From Nymphaea colorata (Eukaryota; Streptophyta; Magnoliopsida; Nymphaeales; Nymphaeaceae): a DNA stretch of 64,000 nucleotides. Positions 1 to 12,262 of the stretch are shown in pieces. Numbering within the stretch: the first letter of the stretch is position 1; each line of letters opens with the position of its first letter. The stretch spans positions 2,566,001 through 2,630,000 of the forward strand of contig NC_045147.1 in NCBI RefSeq assembly GCF_008831285.2, written 5' to 3'. The notes under the pieces were generated by a model. That model was not told where the DNA came from, searched no databases, and saw nothing but the letters and a program-made list of their open reading frames with translations. Both the position numbers and the translations under genes were made by a program.

Positions 1-1041
1 AAAGAGAGAAAGACAAATAAAGATTCATGTGCACGTATATGTATATAACATGTATATATGCATATGTTTTCATGAGTATTAAAATCAAGAAGTGACTTGA
101 AAATATCCGATTTCAATTTTTATGTAAGCCAGAGGGGAACTTCGACTCATGCAAGAATCTAAGCTAAGTCTCCAAGGCCTTATTAGAGAGGGTTTTGCTT
201 TTGAAAATCTTTTGGAAGATATGATTTCAAATATATTTGATGTGTGAACATAAAATCATGTTTATCACAAGAAAATTTAGTTCTCCCACCGTTGGGTATG
301 AAAGAAAATCAAACATTAATGAAATGAAAAGCAAACTAAGAAAACACTCATTGGGGTCCCTAATTGAGTGATTAAGAAATAAATTAAACATGAGAATGAC
401 ATGAAAATGCATATGAACATGTACAAATTCTTTAGGGGCTTTCACAGGTTGGATAAGTTCCAACCTCAAAAATCAACATAAAAATGAGAAAATCTCAAAC
501 CAAACACTAGTTCTTGCCATGCATTTGGTCATCAATTGAGGAAAAATTAATACATCAAGCATGAACATCATCTTCCAGCATACAAGAAGCATATTTTTGG
601 AAATAAATGAAGAAATAGAATTTGTTTTGCCTTGCTCATACTTCCAGTGCCCTCAAGATGTAGCTCCCGTCACCGGATAGGAAATCTTTAGGGCTTTTTT
701 GTACTGCCATATGGAGGAAGCAAGGGAAAACAAAGAATGAAAAATAAGAGAAGGATTACATACCTCTAATATGAATGATATTAGAAATGAGCCCTCTCTT
801 TTGAATGATCTTTGGAGTCGCATCAGATGACACACCAATATTATGAACTCCCAAGAGATCTCTTTGTGCTCATTTGAAGAATTTAAACTTGGCGAAGCTT
901 GCTCCCAAGGATGGAGAAGAAGAGAAAATTGGAAAGAGAGAGCTAAGGAAAAGTTTAAATTTTCAAGTGTGGAAGCACAAAACGTTCCTCTATGGTTGGC
1001 TTATGCCCAAGAGGGAATATTGTGGGGGTATTTATAGAGAG
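1..1041. other. gene-free AT-rich stretch
   Basis: I see no recognisable gene, RNA or mobile element here. The short open frames have no family features and the composition is AT-rich. Confidence 0.5.
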
Positions 1042-1236
1042 TTTTTGAGCCAAAATTCAAAATTTGAAATTCAAAATTTGAATGTAAGAGGGAATAGTTT
1101 TTGAGGTAAAATTCAAAATTTGAAATTTAAAATTTGAATTCAAGAGGGAAGAGTTTTGGAGCCAAAATTCAAAATTTGAAATTTAAAATTTGAATTCAAG
1201 AGGGAAGAGTTTTGGACCCAAAATTTAAAATTTGAT
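1042..1236. repeat. 56-bp tandem repeat, about 3.5 units
   Basis: Units start at 1042, 1098, 1154 and 1210, exactly 56 bases apart. Each begins TTTTTGAG or TTTTGGA, holds several AAAATTTGAAATT motifs, and ends AAGAGGGAAGAG. Units two and three are nearly identical and the fourth is partial. The inner AAATTTGAAATT motifs are themselves short direct and inverted repeats. No gene is involved. Confidence 0.9.
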
Positions 1237-1719
1237 TATAAAAAGGGATGTTTAGTATAAGACTATTTTTTATTTAAAATGTGTATAAAAAATGCTTGTT
1301 GTTACAAATGGGTGGGCCGACTCCATTCTGAATGACTTTGGGTTTTCTTTAAATTAGATTGGGTTCAATTGGTCGTCAACGCGTTCTAATGAGCGATTTA
1401 GGCTCAAAACACATCTTGGCGCGAGAACATAACATAAAACAAAGGGAAGGCCCGTGCATGCGTGCGCGGTGTTCATAAATTCAAATTTTGTTGTTTTGAT
1501 TTCGGTTTTAGAATTTGAGTTTGGAATTCTCAATTTGGATCTAATACGGATCTGATAATTGGATTTTGGATTTGAATCTTGCGTCTATGGTTGGGTTTGG
1601 ACAACGGTTTAGAAATTCATTTTGGATCAATAGTCGCAAAGTGTTTTGAGTCTAAAATTTAAATTTAAATAATAAAATATAGTCTTTTTGAAAAATTTGG
1701 GGTGATAACAGAGAAACAT
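1237..1719. other. gene-free stretch
   Basis: AT-rich sequence with no supported gene. The end of the segment (GGTGATAACA near 1700) resembles the end of an LTR, but I could not find a partner. Confidence 0.35.
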
Positions 1720-2722
1720 TGCATTCAGAAATTACCCATGAAGCTAAGGCTATGAGTGATAAGGCCGTCACACCCTGCATAAGATAGGAGTTGGGATTTC
1801 CAAGGAGCCATCTTCTTCTCAAATTTAACAATCAATCATGCGCAATGCTCCGCATTTAAGTTCTCTATAAAAAGAGGAACACCCAGATATTCTTTGGGCA
1901 GCTTAACCACTGCCAGCCACAAACATTGACCAGCCTTTACTATGGAGGAGCATCTATATTAAAGGTAAACAGAGAGGATTTGGAGTTATTGATTATGAAG
2001 TCCACTCTCTTCTATAATTGGTTGAGGAGTCTCTTGATGCTAGTAAGTGATTTGACTGAAGCTACACTAAACAACAAGAGATCATCTGCAAACATTAGGT
2101 AGTGGACATTAGATATGGCTCTAACTGAGGAGGGGAGCCGAATGGCCCTCCTCATTATTTCCCCTTAAAGTTCTTTGCTACAATTTTGATTACTATGATG
2201 AGTAGGTAGGGGGACATTGGATCTCCTTGCCTAACACCCTTTGTAGCAGTGAAATTTCTCTTTACCTCTCTATTAATCATCACTTCATAGGAGACTGATC
2301 AGACACAAACCATAAGCTTTTGCATCAATGATGGGTGAAATCTAAGATAAATAAGGCCATTTTGCAAGAATCTCTAAGATATTCTATTATATGCCTTTGA
2401 GATATCAAGTTTGAGACAAGCCACCGCCTCTTTCTTGTTGTCAAATAGATGAACCAGCTCATTGGTCATAGCAATATGATCATGGATCACCCTAGACTTA
2501 ACAAAGGCTCATTGAGTTGTCCCAATCAATGGAGATAGGATCTTCTTCATGCGTTGAACCATAACTCTAACAATCCCTTTTTAAAGACTATCGTAGAGGA
2601 CAATGGGCCAAAAGTCCTCAATCTAGCGAGCTCTTCTTTTGTTGGGGATGAGCATCAAGTAAGTATTGTTTAAACTTTGCACTATCTTCCATGTTCTCAA
2701 AAAAAAAAAATTCCACTACTCT

Positions 2723-2992
2723 CTAGATATCTTGTCCAATCTTCTTCCACATGATTTGGTAAAAGGAGTTCAAGAACCCATCAGGCCTTGGGGCACTGTC
2801 CTTGTCAAGAGTCATAACTACTGATCCTATAATGGAGGTGCTCTCCTCTTCCATGATGAGTTCTCCCTCCCAAATGTCATTAGGGATATCACCACTCGCC
2901 CTATCATCATTGGCGAAGCGTTCAAAGTAGTTGCTAGTTGCTTCCAACATGCTGTCGGGGGTTGAGAAGGTTTGAATGATCTGCAATGCCAT
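2723..2992 (-). pseudogene. LINE reverse transcriptase N-terminal fragment
   Basis: This 89-residue open piece carries the LINE reverse-transcriptase entry motif (TLDKDSAPRPDGFLNSFYQ, followed by a W-x-x-I segment). It is upstream in reading direction of the GVRQGDP and FADD motifs, but stops separate it from them. It is a remnant of the larger element and does not stand alone as a gene. Confidence 0.7.
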
Positions 2993-3947
2993 TCCTCCTT
3001 AATCTATTGATGGCTATTGTTTGAAAAAAAGTGTGTTTTTGTCACCATCTAATGACTACATAACTGTAGACTTTTTCTTTCACATAATCTTTCAAAGGAA
3101 ATGTCTACTTCAGCTTCCTCTTGATGGATTAATCTTCCTTATATGCCCACCCATCTCCTGCTTCACTATTCATTTGAGTTTGCTTCAGCCGACATTGTAG
3201 GGACTTTATGTTCTCCTCAATTCTCTTAAAAGAGGTTATGTTCTAGTGTACAAGACTCTTCTTAACCACTTTTAGCTTTTGAAGGATCCGCAAAGTAGGG
3301 CACCCTTGCACAGCTGCCCCCAAGCTTCACTAACAACATGGCGGCCTTCCCAAGTCAGCAGCCAAGATTTTATGACTCTGAAACATCTACTTTTCCTATT
3401 ATGTCATAAAGGACTCTTCATCTTGACTATGAACACATTATGGTTTGACGTGGCTTGGGGGACGTAGAAAGAACATATACTACATTGGTTTGTCTCTCTC
3501 AAGCAGTATTTGTAAAGCCCCAATCAAGTTGTACGTGATCTTATCATTTTCCTGGTGTTTATTGGATCAAGTATAATTGCTCTAATTGTCGCATAGCTCC
3601 TTCAAATTGGAAGATAGGATGAACCTACTAAAGTTAATACATGCTTGAGCAATCAGAGTCTTACCAGTTTTGTTAAGGCTGTTCCGCATAACATTAAAGT
3701 CCTCATAGATCAGAGTAGGAATGTCCTACACATTAAGAAAATGACCTATCTCTCCAAAACTATTATGTCGTATAAGAGGGTTATTTGGCATGTAGATTAT
3801 TATTATCCAAAAGATCTACTGAACACCGATAAAAGTGAAATATCCTGCCAACCACCACTGGCTTTTCACCCATCCATGGGTATGAACATACTCCTGGTTT
3901 CATAGGCAGAAAATACACGCTCACCCATCTTCCTCATCTTCATTCCT

Positions 3948-4673
3948 CTAAACCACTTCCATGCTCAAACGACAAGCAATACTCTTGATTACCATCTCCT
4001 TAACTTGTGCATCAAGGAGAAACCATATCATTGGCCTTTGAGAATTACAAAAATTTATGAGGCCTTGTTGGGCCACCGGCCATGCAGCCCCCCTTATGTT
4101 CCAACAAGCGAGTTTCATCGGCACATTGCTGACTTGTCTCCGTCCCTCCCCCCACCATTCCCTAACCACTTCTATTCCTCCTAGCTGTTGTTTATTTTTT
4201 TCCCCTCTTAAGACACAACCTATCTACTTAATTAGGTCAAATTGTTCTTTCCTTATCTTCCACCCAACCCTAATCCATTCGTTTTCACCATCCTTTTGGT
4301 TAGTCTTTTTTTCTAGAGGAGTCCTATCAATGGACTGTTGACCTTGCTTCTTTGGTCTATACCCATTAACATGGGTACATTTGCTCACCACCTTATCATT
4401 GGATTTAGTTCCTTTGGTCTCGCCCCCATTGGGTTTGAGCACCATCGCCGGCCTCCTAGATTTAAAGGTGAAGCCAGGTGGGCTGAGTTCCTCCATCTTA
4501 CTATTGTTAGCCGAGGCATCAAAAGGGTTGGGAGCAAAGGGTATGGAAGGGCTACCTGAATCTCGATGATTCGGCTCCATTGCTTGATTCTTGGCTGTCC
4601 CTCTCCCATTGTCACCTTGCAATACTTTTCCCTTGGTCTGCTCCTTTTGACGAGCAAATGGCTTGTGTTTCAC
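3948..4673 (-). pseudogene. LINE ORF1 tail and endonuclease start, broken
   Basis: The segment 3948-4169 reads LACWNIRGAAWP, followed by a region ending in a phrase like the usual P-x-x-x-F-L-x-E of LINE AP-endonucleases. The segment 4224-4673 is a basic, low-complexity linker of the sort found between the zinc knuckle and the endonuclease. The two lie in different frames. Confidence 0.6.
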
Positions 4674-4748
4674 CTCCTACTCCCTAGATTTGTTCCTTAC
4701 CTTTGCAGCACCTAACATGGTCAGTTTGGTGGTAAGTGGTCTTCCCTT

Positions 4749-5156
4749 TCATTGGTGCCTCTTCCTGGCTTTGGTCGCCATTTTCTCCCTGGACCAAGGG
4801 TTTCTTGTGGTTTGCTTCCCCTCTACATGTTGCTTACACATTGACCTCGTGTGAGTGAGGGTACCACATAGGCCACAAAATGAAATCCTAGCTTCGTAAA
4901 CAACCTCTTGTAAGATCAATTGACCATCTCCCAAGTCCAGAGAAATCCACTGCACTGGGGAAAATTTGATCGATACTTTGATCTTCACCTTCGCAAAACC
5001 AACCTTCTCCCATTTGCCCGAACAGCTATCTTCCTCAACATATTCTCCCTTTAGAGCCCTTTCTATGGCCTTGTAGCAGTATTCCTTCCATAGGTGAACC
5101 AGTAGCTGAAGGAGCTGAATCCACAACAAAACCGTTTCTACTGCTTTAATCTTCAT
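4749..5156 (-). pseudogene. LINE ORF1 (DUF4283/zf-CCHC_4-like) fragment
   Basis: This 135-residue open segment follows the plant LINE ORF1 pattern. It has an LLVHLWKEYCYKAI-like stretch, a region reading VKIKVSIKFSP with a VYEARISFC element, and then the knuckle CGLCGTLTHTRSMC. A basic tail follows. No complete DUF4283 domain is present, so it is a remnant. Confidence 0.65.
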
Positions 5157-5600
5157 CTCCTGACCAGGTTGCCATCAGTTGGAGATTAGAGTGCACCCAC
5201 CCAACTCTCCATGCCCTTCTCTTCACAATTTCAGCCAAATCATCTTCTATATCAACCCTGATAAAAAACCTTATGTTCCCCGCTATGGAGAATTGTGGGT
5301 TCTTTATCTTCCCCTACTGCTTTTTCGAGGAAGAGAAAACAAAACTCAAGTCAGAGTCCCATCACCTCCAAGCAACCCAGCAATGGCCGCAAATTTAAAG
5401 GGCTCTTCTAGTCGCTTCCTCCATTTCACCCAGGCATGGCTTTTCTTGGATATCCACTACCTTCGTCCAAGAACGGCTCCATCCATTTTCCTCACCCACC
5501 TCATCGCCTGCAAGTGCACCCTAATCACCCTTATTAGGGCTTTCCTCTAGTTCCTTAGTTTCACACTCCATCACCTCCGGACCCCCTAAACACTCCAAAG

Positions 5601-7100
5601 TTGAGGTTGGGGAAAGTAGTGAAGGGGTGTTGGGTGGGGCTGTGTATGGGAAGATGATGATCATGTGAATGACATCGAGACTATGGAAGTACATCCATTG
5701 GTAGTATGGTGTTCTTAAACAATCACATAAACAAGGTAGGAATTCTTAGATTCTTAGAGAGTCTTCGAGTGATGGTCAGAGGGAGGCAGCATAATCCTCC
5801 TATTCATACATATTTTTATGTCACCATATGCATTTTATCAAGAAATATAAGGGGCATCGTCAGAGCACAGAACCCTAAGAGAACTCCAATTTACATTGCA
5901 TGAGAAGCATCAAAAAGTTTTCTTCATTTACGACTCGGTGCTTAGTCGTGAAAATTTGGACAAATTTAGGGGCTAGTTTAGGAACTTGGCATTTGATTCC
6001 AATGTGAAAATGGTCGGCCATGTTCGTGTAATTGTGAGATGGGATCCAAGTATTGTCTTGTTGTTAGTTGACAATGATTGTCCTTTTTTTTATCAAAATT
6101 GACTATACTCTAAACAATGGTTTCAAATTCTGGCTTAAAGGTGTCTATTTACACAAAAGATATAGTTAATTATTTTTTTAATTTTATGTTACAATTGGTA
6201 GGTGTCAAGAAGGTCGTCGATCAAGAAAATGGAGTGTTTCCTAAGGGAAAATGGACTATTTCCATGGAAAAATGGACCGGCCAACCGAAGGAATTCTTGA
6301 TCACAAGTATATATATTAACCTAAATGGGTAATTAGAGGCAATTCTTTTAGAATGAAATTTGTGAGCAAATCTATCTGCAAGGATTAAGGATTAATAAAT
6401 CTGCAACTGGTTTTCCATCAACTAAACATCCTAATCATCTTTACATGGGTTTAACGGCCTGCCATCATTATTTTTGCCTTTTTATGCAGTTAAGTTGTTT
6501 GAGTAGCTGGTCATGTCAAGCCCTGCTATCATGGCTACTATGATGGGTAATTTTCTTACACTTTGCAGAAATTCAGCCCCGTAAACATAATATATATTTT
6601 CTTGACACATTAATCTACACTCTTATGTATGTAACTAGTAGCTAGCAATCCATTATTGTGTGTTCATGAAGAGTCTTTTCACGTCAACTTCCCTTCATTG
6701 GAAAAAAACTTCTTGTAGTTAAGGCATAATTTTATTAAGAAGAAACAAACAAAGTTCAATAGAGTTGGGTTATCCTACAACCTTGTAAAAAGTACCATAG
6801 CGATTGATTGATGTCATGCATGTGTTTTACACCCATTACCGAACCAAAAGTTTGACCTTGAGGGTGCCCTTAACAGATGAAAAGAATTCGTGTTGGAAGT
6901 TGATATGCTAGTTATTGCAAAAAGGTGATCATGAAGATCATTGTTTAGTGCAAATTTGACAACATAGGCTCGAGAAAAACTGGTCAAACATATTGTTGTA
7001 CTTCATAATATGTTATCTTTTTTTTCATGAAATGTTAGTACTTCATGAGATGCTAGCAAAAGTATAGTACGTTCTTTCGAATGCTAACTTGAATAGAATC
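5601..7100. other. gene-free stretch
   Basis: No gene, RNA or repeat with clear ends can be supported. Several short open frames lack domain features. Confidence 0.45.
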
Positions 7101-7292
7101 TGTAATGGCCCAACCCACTCTCGAAGCTCGAGCTCATGGTCCGACGGATCTCAACCCGCCCCCTAACAGTTACAATTCCAGCCCTAAAAAGGCTATGTAC
7201 AAGGACAAACAACTACTTTAACAACCTCATTTATGTGCTCTTGAAGATCTCTCACAATCTTCAATATGGAACTAAACTTTTTGGTTGTTACA
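7101..7292 (-). repeat. TRIM LTR (3' LTR in element orientation)
   Basis: This 192-bp copy has TG...CA ends inside the inverted motif TGTAA/TTACA. It adjoins the purine tract of the core. Confidence 0.8.
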
Positions 7293-7366
7293 ATCCACCC
7301 CCTTAAGACACACATCTCTGTGTGTGTGGGATGCTATGTCCAAGTGTTGTCATGCTTTGATACCAT

Positions 7367-7556
7367 TGTAAAGGTCCAATCCACTCTTGGGCTTGGTCTT
7401 TTGGTCCAATAGATCCCAACCTGCCTTCTAGCAGTTTCAGTTCCAGCTCAAAAAAGCTAGGAACTAGGACAAACAACTATTTTAACAACCTCCTTTATTA
7501 GTCCTTGAAGATCTCTTACAATCTTCAATACAAGACTAAACTTTTGGAGTGTTACA
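7367..7556 (-). repeat. TRIM LTR (5' LTR in element orientation)
   Basis: This 190-bp copy is next to the primer-binding site at about 7354-7365. Shared blocks with the other LTR include ACAAACAACTA, TTTAACAACCTC and TTGAAGATCTCT. Confidence 0.8.
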
Positions 7557-8520
7557 TAGTCAAAAAGAAGTCATTTCTATGTTATTTCAAATAATTGACG
7601 GTGTAAATGAAAAATGACTATGTATGTTATGCAATCGTTGTGTGACTACAAATATGTGGTTTTTGCTTTTTGACCATTTTAAATAAGCTATGCATGTCTA
7701 TTCTTCCACAAAATAAATTTGTGTGTGTATGTGTGTGTCTATATATATATATATATACCAACTAGTGATCAGATCTATTGTGGCTTCAATTCTTAAAGAA
7801 TGATGCTGCCATGTTTTTTGGATATATATGATAGTTAACTTCAAAGTCCTAAATTAGTTTGTTATTCATCTCAAAATTCTATTTTATGAGTCTACATATT
7901 CATGAAAATATATGATTTCTTGATGATATATCATTTTAATTATGGGCTTTATTTTTTATTTGTACATTGAAAGGCATGAAAGAGGAAATAGTTGGAGATG
8001 GAAGTGGATCTAACTTGATCTTTAAGTAATGAATTTTTTGTGTATATTTGATGATCAATTGTAACATTTTTTGTCATGTAAACAAAATGTTATCAATAAA
8101 GAATTTGCATTATTTTTATTTATTGTTTCTCTCTCGCATTCATTTATATATATACTAAAAAATGATATGGTACTAGGCCAATATTCCCAAGTCATTTCTT
8201 GTTGAGTATTCTTAGAGGCCTTCTATGTTGCAAATTCATCCCAACAATAGTCCACATTGAGAATTCTCATATGCCTTCCGACATTGGGAATTCAATTGAA
8301 TTGCCAATAGCAACAACCATTGATAATATGGCAAAATGCTAATGAATGGAACAAACAAAACAAAAAACAAACACCAAACAAAACATATGCGATGGACATA
8401 ATGGATATCATAAGACATAGACAAAATTGATAAAATGAAAACAAACATTGGATAGAATGGACATGACAGATAGTATAGGCATATGTGAAACAAATGCTGG
8501 ACAAAACAAACATAGTGTTT
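7557..8520. other. gene-free AT-rich stretch
   Basis: It contains a short (TA)n run at 7740-7757. The 8200-8520 part is rich in GGACA/ATGGACAT-like words, probably a decayed tandem repeat. No gene is seen. Confidence 0.45.
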
Positions 8521-8524
8521 CATT

Positions 8525-8712
8525 TTTAAAATCATCAAACAATGGACAAAGCACACCATTGACAAGATAGGTAGGACGATAGTGTGATGGACAGGTCATA
8601 TATGTTATGTCCAATAGGACAATTGCCGGACGACCTCAAAACCATCAAACAGTGGACAAAGAACACCATTGACAAGACAATTGTGTGGTAAGCAGGATGT
8701 CCTGCCCAGTTT
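8525..8712. repeat. diverged tandem duplication, unit about 115 bp
   Basis: The block CATCAAACAATGGACAAAGC with CACCATTGACAAGA (from about 8528) recurs from about 8643 as CATCAAACAGTGGACAAAGA with the same continuation. Both are followed by related GGACAGG or GGATGTCC text. No coding meaning is apparent. Confidence 0.65.
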
Positions 8713-8779
8713 GTCCAACAGAACAGGTATCAAAAGGCCCGTTAGGGAAGTTCTTCAAGCAAAAGAATTAGGGGTGCTT

Positions 8780-10800
8780 TCAACTCCAAAGATCACTCCC
8801 TTGATATCTTCCCAGATGTAGTGGCATATCCCCCATTGTGAGAAAATTGCTACATCATGAGAGTTGTGTTCCCAAATCTCCATAAATTCCAAACCATAAT
8901 GGTGAGAGCAAGTCTCCAGCCTATATCAAAGTCCTTCAATGAAGTTAATGGTTTCCTTGAAAATTCAGAAAACGTTCATCCAGTACATAAGAATTTGATT
9001 CGTGATGTGGCGAATGAGACAAATCTTTCATGCGTAGGATAAAAGTCTTCCTTTCCAAAGCACCAACCGCTTATTAATTCTGGATACCAAGTCTGAACAA
9101 AGGCACGTAATGAGTTTACCACAAAATAAAGGTAAACCTAAACTATCTTCTGCCAACTCAATAGGGATTGAATTCCCTCCTCCAATGAACTGTTAACAGT
9201 CAAAGCAATGATTGCCGACTTTTATTTTCTGATCAACATCCTTGTTTTACATTCAAATTCATCTAATAGTCTATTAATGCAAGCTACAGAACTCAAATCA
9301 GCTTTGCAAAACAACATGATGTTATCAGCAAAATAGACACCCACTAGAAGGGATTTAATGCTGTGAAAATTGCAATTTTAAGTTTTTGGTATGTGCTTCC
9401 CATTTAATTCTTCTAGATAAGATCTCAATGATAGTAGTCAGGAGAAAGGGTAAGATGGGGTTGTTGTGCCTAAGAACGTAGTGACTGAGGAAGAAAGGAC
9501 CTTCACTTGCTGTTAATGACCAAAGCATAAGAAGTGACACAAGCATGCTAAATAACACGTTTTGTCCAGTTCTCACTGAAACCCAAAAATAATAAAGGAT
9601 TCACAAGGAAACCCATCTGACTTTATCATATGCTTTGGAAATGTTAAGTCTAACTAACACTGGGCTGCCTTTATTTGCATTTAAGCTGTTGAACATTTCA
9701 TGACATAGAAAGATCTGCTTACGTATCGATCTTTAGGAGAAACTCACTTTACTCCCTGCCTATAACTGTGGCAAGCACGAACTTCATCCTACTTACCATG
9801 ATGATAGAAATGATTTTGTAAAGGCTATTGCAAAGTGCAATAGGCCTAAAACCCTTATGTCCTTGGCTCCATTGAATTCAGGAATTAACCAAGTGAAATC
9901 TTTTGAGTTTTTGACAAGTCTGCCCTTCTTGAAGAAATCACCAACTGTGAGAGTAACATCTTTGCCAATAATATGTCAGATTTGTCAATAATATGTCAGA
10001 AACTCTTAAAGAGTTCACTATTAAATCCATCTGGGCCCGATGCTTTCCCTTCAATCCTAAAGCCCTTTACCTTGACCTCCCAGATGTTCTTTTTTCTGAT
10101 TTGTAATTAACATAGGCATGGTGACTTGAGTTTTTATCCTCGTTGAAGAGCCATTTAATTTGAGACTTTTGCTTCCACAGAATCCCCTTTTTCCTTGAGA
10201 GTTAAATTAAGTCCCTCGAGCAAAAATCCATTCATAGTGGAGATTCCCAAAAGTTTGAATATTTCTGAACTTCTTGGACCTGTGCTAATTCCTTTTCGAG
10301 ATAATCAATCTTGTGGTGGATGGGACCATAGTGTCTGGAATTCCACTGCAATAAACATCTTTTAATTCGGCCTCAAGTACTGACCAAGCAGTAGCCACAA
10401 TCCATACACATTCTTTGTATGACAAACAGATCTAAATAGGCCTTTACCAACAACATTCCCAGAAATTTCCATCAAATTTAAGATAAGAATGTTGTGGTTG
10501 GACATTGTGAGAGGCAGACTATGAACTTCAAATTTGGTATCTTGGCGACCTCTCAGAACTGATTAATAGCAACGCAGGCATTCCTGCAAATACTCTTTGG
10601 TGGTCTATCATATTATTCATCCAAGTGCATGATCTATCTTGGTCCTGCACAAGCACTGATTGAGGAAGGCGCAGAAATCCAAACAAGAAGCATTGATGGG
10701 GGGGTCAGGCAGATTTCTCTTGGGGGCTGCACAGTGTTGTAGTCGCCCAAGACGGCCCACAGTAGTGTCTAAACACCAATAATATTAGCCAAAACACGGT
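8780..10800 (-). mobile_element. second degenerate LINE
   Basis: The minus strand reads, in order: an endonuclease-like WAVLGDYNT near 10740; a GKASGPDGFNSELF reverse-transcriptase entry motif near 10030; a segment VLRHNNPILPFLL where LINEs usually carry the RQGDPLSP motif (9355-9576); FADN at about 9330 where FADD is expected; and GRLLSYA near 9040. The loss of the second aspartate, the altered RQGDP motif and many stops show that the copy is dead. Ends are approximate. Confidence 0.75.
9355..9576 (-). pseudogene. LINE reverse transcriptase middle fragment
   Basis: This open piece of 73 residues corresponds to the finger/palm region just before the catalytic FADD block. It contains a degenerated RQGDP-like motif followed by EILSRRIKWE, a phrase typical of plant LINEs. 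It is part of the surrounding element. Confidence 0.6.
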
Positions 10801-10998
10801 ACGACAATCTTCAGATCATCATATTAGGATGTAAACATACGCTTGTAAGCCAGAATTTGAAACCATTGTTCAATGTTCAAAGTAGCGTCAATTTTGATCA
10901 AAGAAGGATCAATCAAATGCCAAGTTCCCAGATCGGCCCCTTAATCAAGGCTTTTGCTTGGATTTGCTAGCCAAAACAGTTAGCATATGAGAAAATAA

Positions 10999-11259
10999 TG
11001 GGCGTTTGGATGCACCTACATCTAATCCAGTTTTTTAAAAACAAGTTTTTTTAATGAGTTTTAAAAACTTTACTTTTTTGTTTGGGTGATACATTCAAAA
11101 CCAGGTTTTTTGCTTCTGTTCATAAAACCAGGTTTTAATCTAGTTTTGGTAGCACCCAAACACTCTGAAAACCTGGTTTTGTGGTGTCATCTAAAACACC
11201 GCTTAAAATTGTAGGTTTGGTGGCAAAACGACTTCTTGTGCGGGCGGCCAAACGCGCCC
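10999..11259. mobile_element. Tourist-like MITE (PIF/Harbinger type)
   Basis: This 261-bp element begins TGGGCGTTTGGATGC and ends GGCCAAACGCGCCC, so its tips are inverted repeats of GGGCG(CG)TTTGG. The triplet TAA flanks both sides (10996-10998 and 11260-11262). Several AAACCAGGTTTT motifs lie inside. A TAA target duplication and GGGC-type tips fit non-autonomous PIF/Harbinger elements. It encodes nothing. Confidence 0.8.
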
Positions 11260-12230
11260 TAAGAGTCTCTTATATAAGATGGACCCATCAATTGAAACTG
11301 CCATTTGTAATAAAAACGAAGAAACACTTCCTTTTAAATTCCCAAATAAATAAAACAAGAAAAAAAATTAATTAAAAAAGGAGAGGCAGCTGTCCATTCC
11401 GTTCACTTAAGTTGGCTGGAAAAAAGAAATGTTAAAAAAATAAGGAAGAAAAAGGATAATTTATGCCCCCTTGAGTAGGTAGCAAGCAATTAGAAAGGCA
11501 AAAAAGCACATAAAAGCACGTGCTTTTCTCTTCCTCATGCAAAATGGAGCGATGAAGAAAGCATCTATGCCAAGCACTGGCCTTTAATTGATGGCATGCA
11601 ATTGAAATGACCAAATTACCCATCGTGTTCAAGAGTGACAGTTGGTAATTATTCTACCTTGCCTCATTTCACCTAGCTTTGGTAAAGCAACATTCATGAG
11701 TAAGGTAGTTTAGTATAGATGGCCCCAATCTGAGCAATTTGTGCTTCCAAATCTGGATTTTTCTCAAGCAAATCCTCTTTGGATTAGGAAAAAATTATCA
11801 CCACATTGGAAGGTGAAAAAATCTTTTCCCAGCTCCGTCACGATTATTTTCTCTTTATAAAAGAAAAGAACCAATAACTGAAACATAATCAGCCTATAAA
11901 TATCGCGCCTTGAGCTTGAGCTTCATCCAATCATAATTGCCTGATGTGATCCATTTGGTAGTGTACTGTAAGAGGTTAGAGGATTTTTTTCCCTCTAAAA
12001 ATGTGTGTGTATATATATAGTTCAAAGCTAACTCAACTCAGATGATGGATGGTTTAGAGAAAAATAAGGAGAAGAAGGTGATAGACACTTTCGCCACATA
12101 GTATTCATTCACACTTTTTTCTCATTGTTTTTTCCTTATGTGTCAATCACGATGAATCAAACAACCCTCATGAATAAGCTCAACGACTCTGGATAACTAG
12201 AGTCACACACATACATATATACACAAACAC

Positions 12231-12262
<32 letters not shown>

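Larger units (their letters stand above)
1720..5600 (-). mobile_element. degenerate non-LTR retrotransposon (LINE, L1-type)
   Basis: Read on the minus strand from high to low coordinates, the parts come in the order expected of a plant LINE. At about 4750-5156 there is an ORF1-like segment ending in a zinc knuckle, C-x2-C-x4-H-x4-C, of the zf-CCHC_4 type. At 3950-4170 there is the start of the endonuclease (ACWNIRGA). At 2723-2992 the reverse transcriptase begins (DSAPRPDGF). The palm motifs GVRQGDPMSP (2211-2240) and FADD (2081-2092) follow, and an LLSYAG-type segment lies near 1800. The catalytic FADD is intact, but stops and frame changes separate the parts, so this is a dead copy. Both ends are approximate, and I saw no clear poly(A) tail or target duplication. 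Confidence 0.8.
7101..7556 (-). mobile_element. TRIM (miniature LTR retrotransposon), two LTRs
   Basis: Two related direct repeats, 7101-7292 and 7367-7556, each start TGTAA and end TGTTACA. They flank a core of about 74 bases. In minus-strand orientation the core starts, one base after the LTR, with TGGTATCAAAGC, a primer-binding site matching the initiator methionine tRNA. It ends beside the other LTR with the purine tract AAGGGGGTGG. There is no room for protein. This is the layout of terminal-repeat retrotransposons in miniature. The LTRs have diverged clearly and no perfect 5-bp target duplication remains (GAATC versus TAGTC), so the insertion is old. Confidence 0.85.

Noticed and set aside
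8236-8614. Overlapping hydrophobic minus-strand frames resembling membrane proteins
   Set aside because: They come from decayed GGACAT/ATGGACA-type repeats that translate as Cys/Leu/Phe/Ile-rich strings in all frames.
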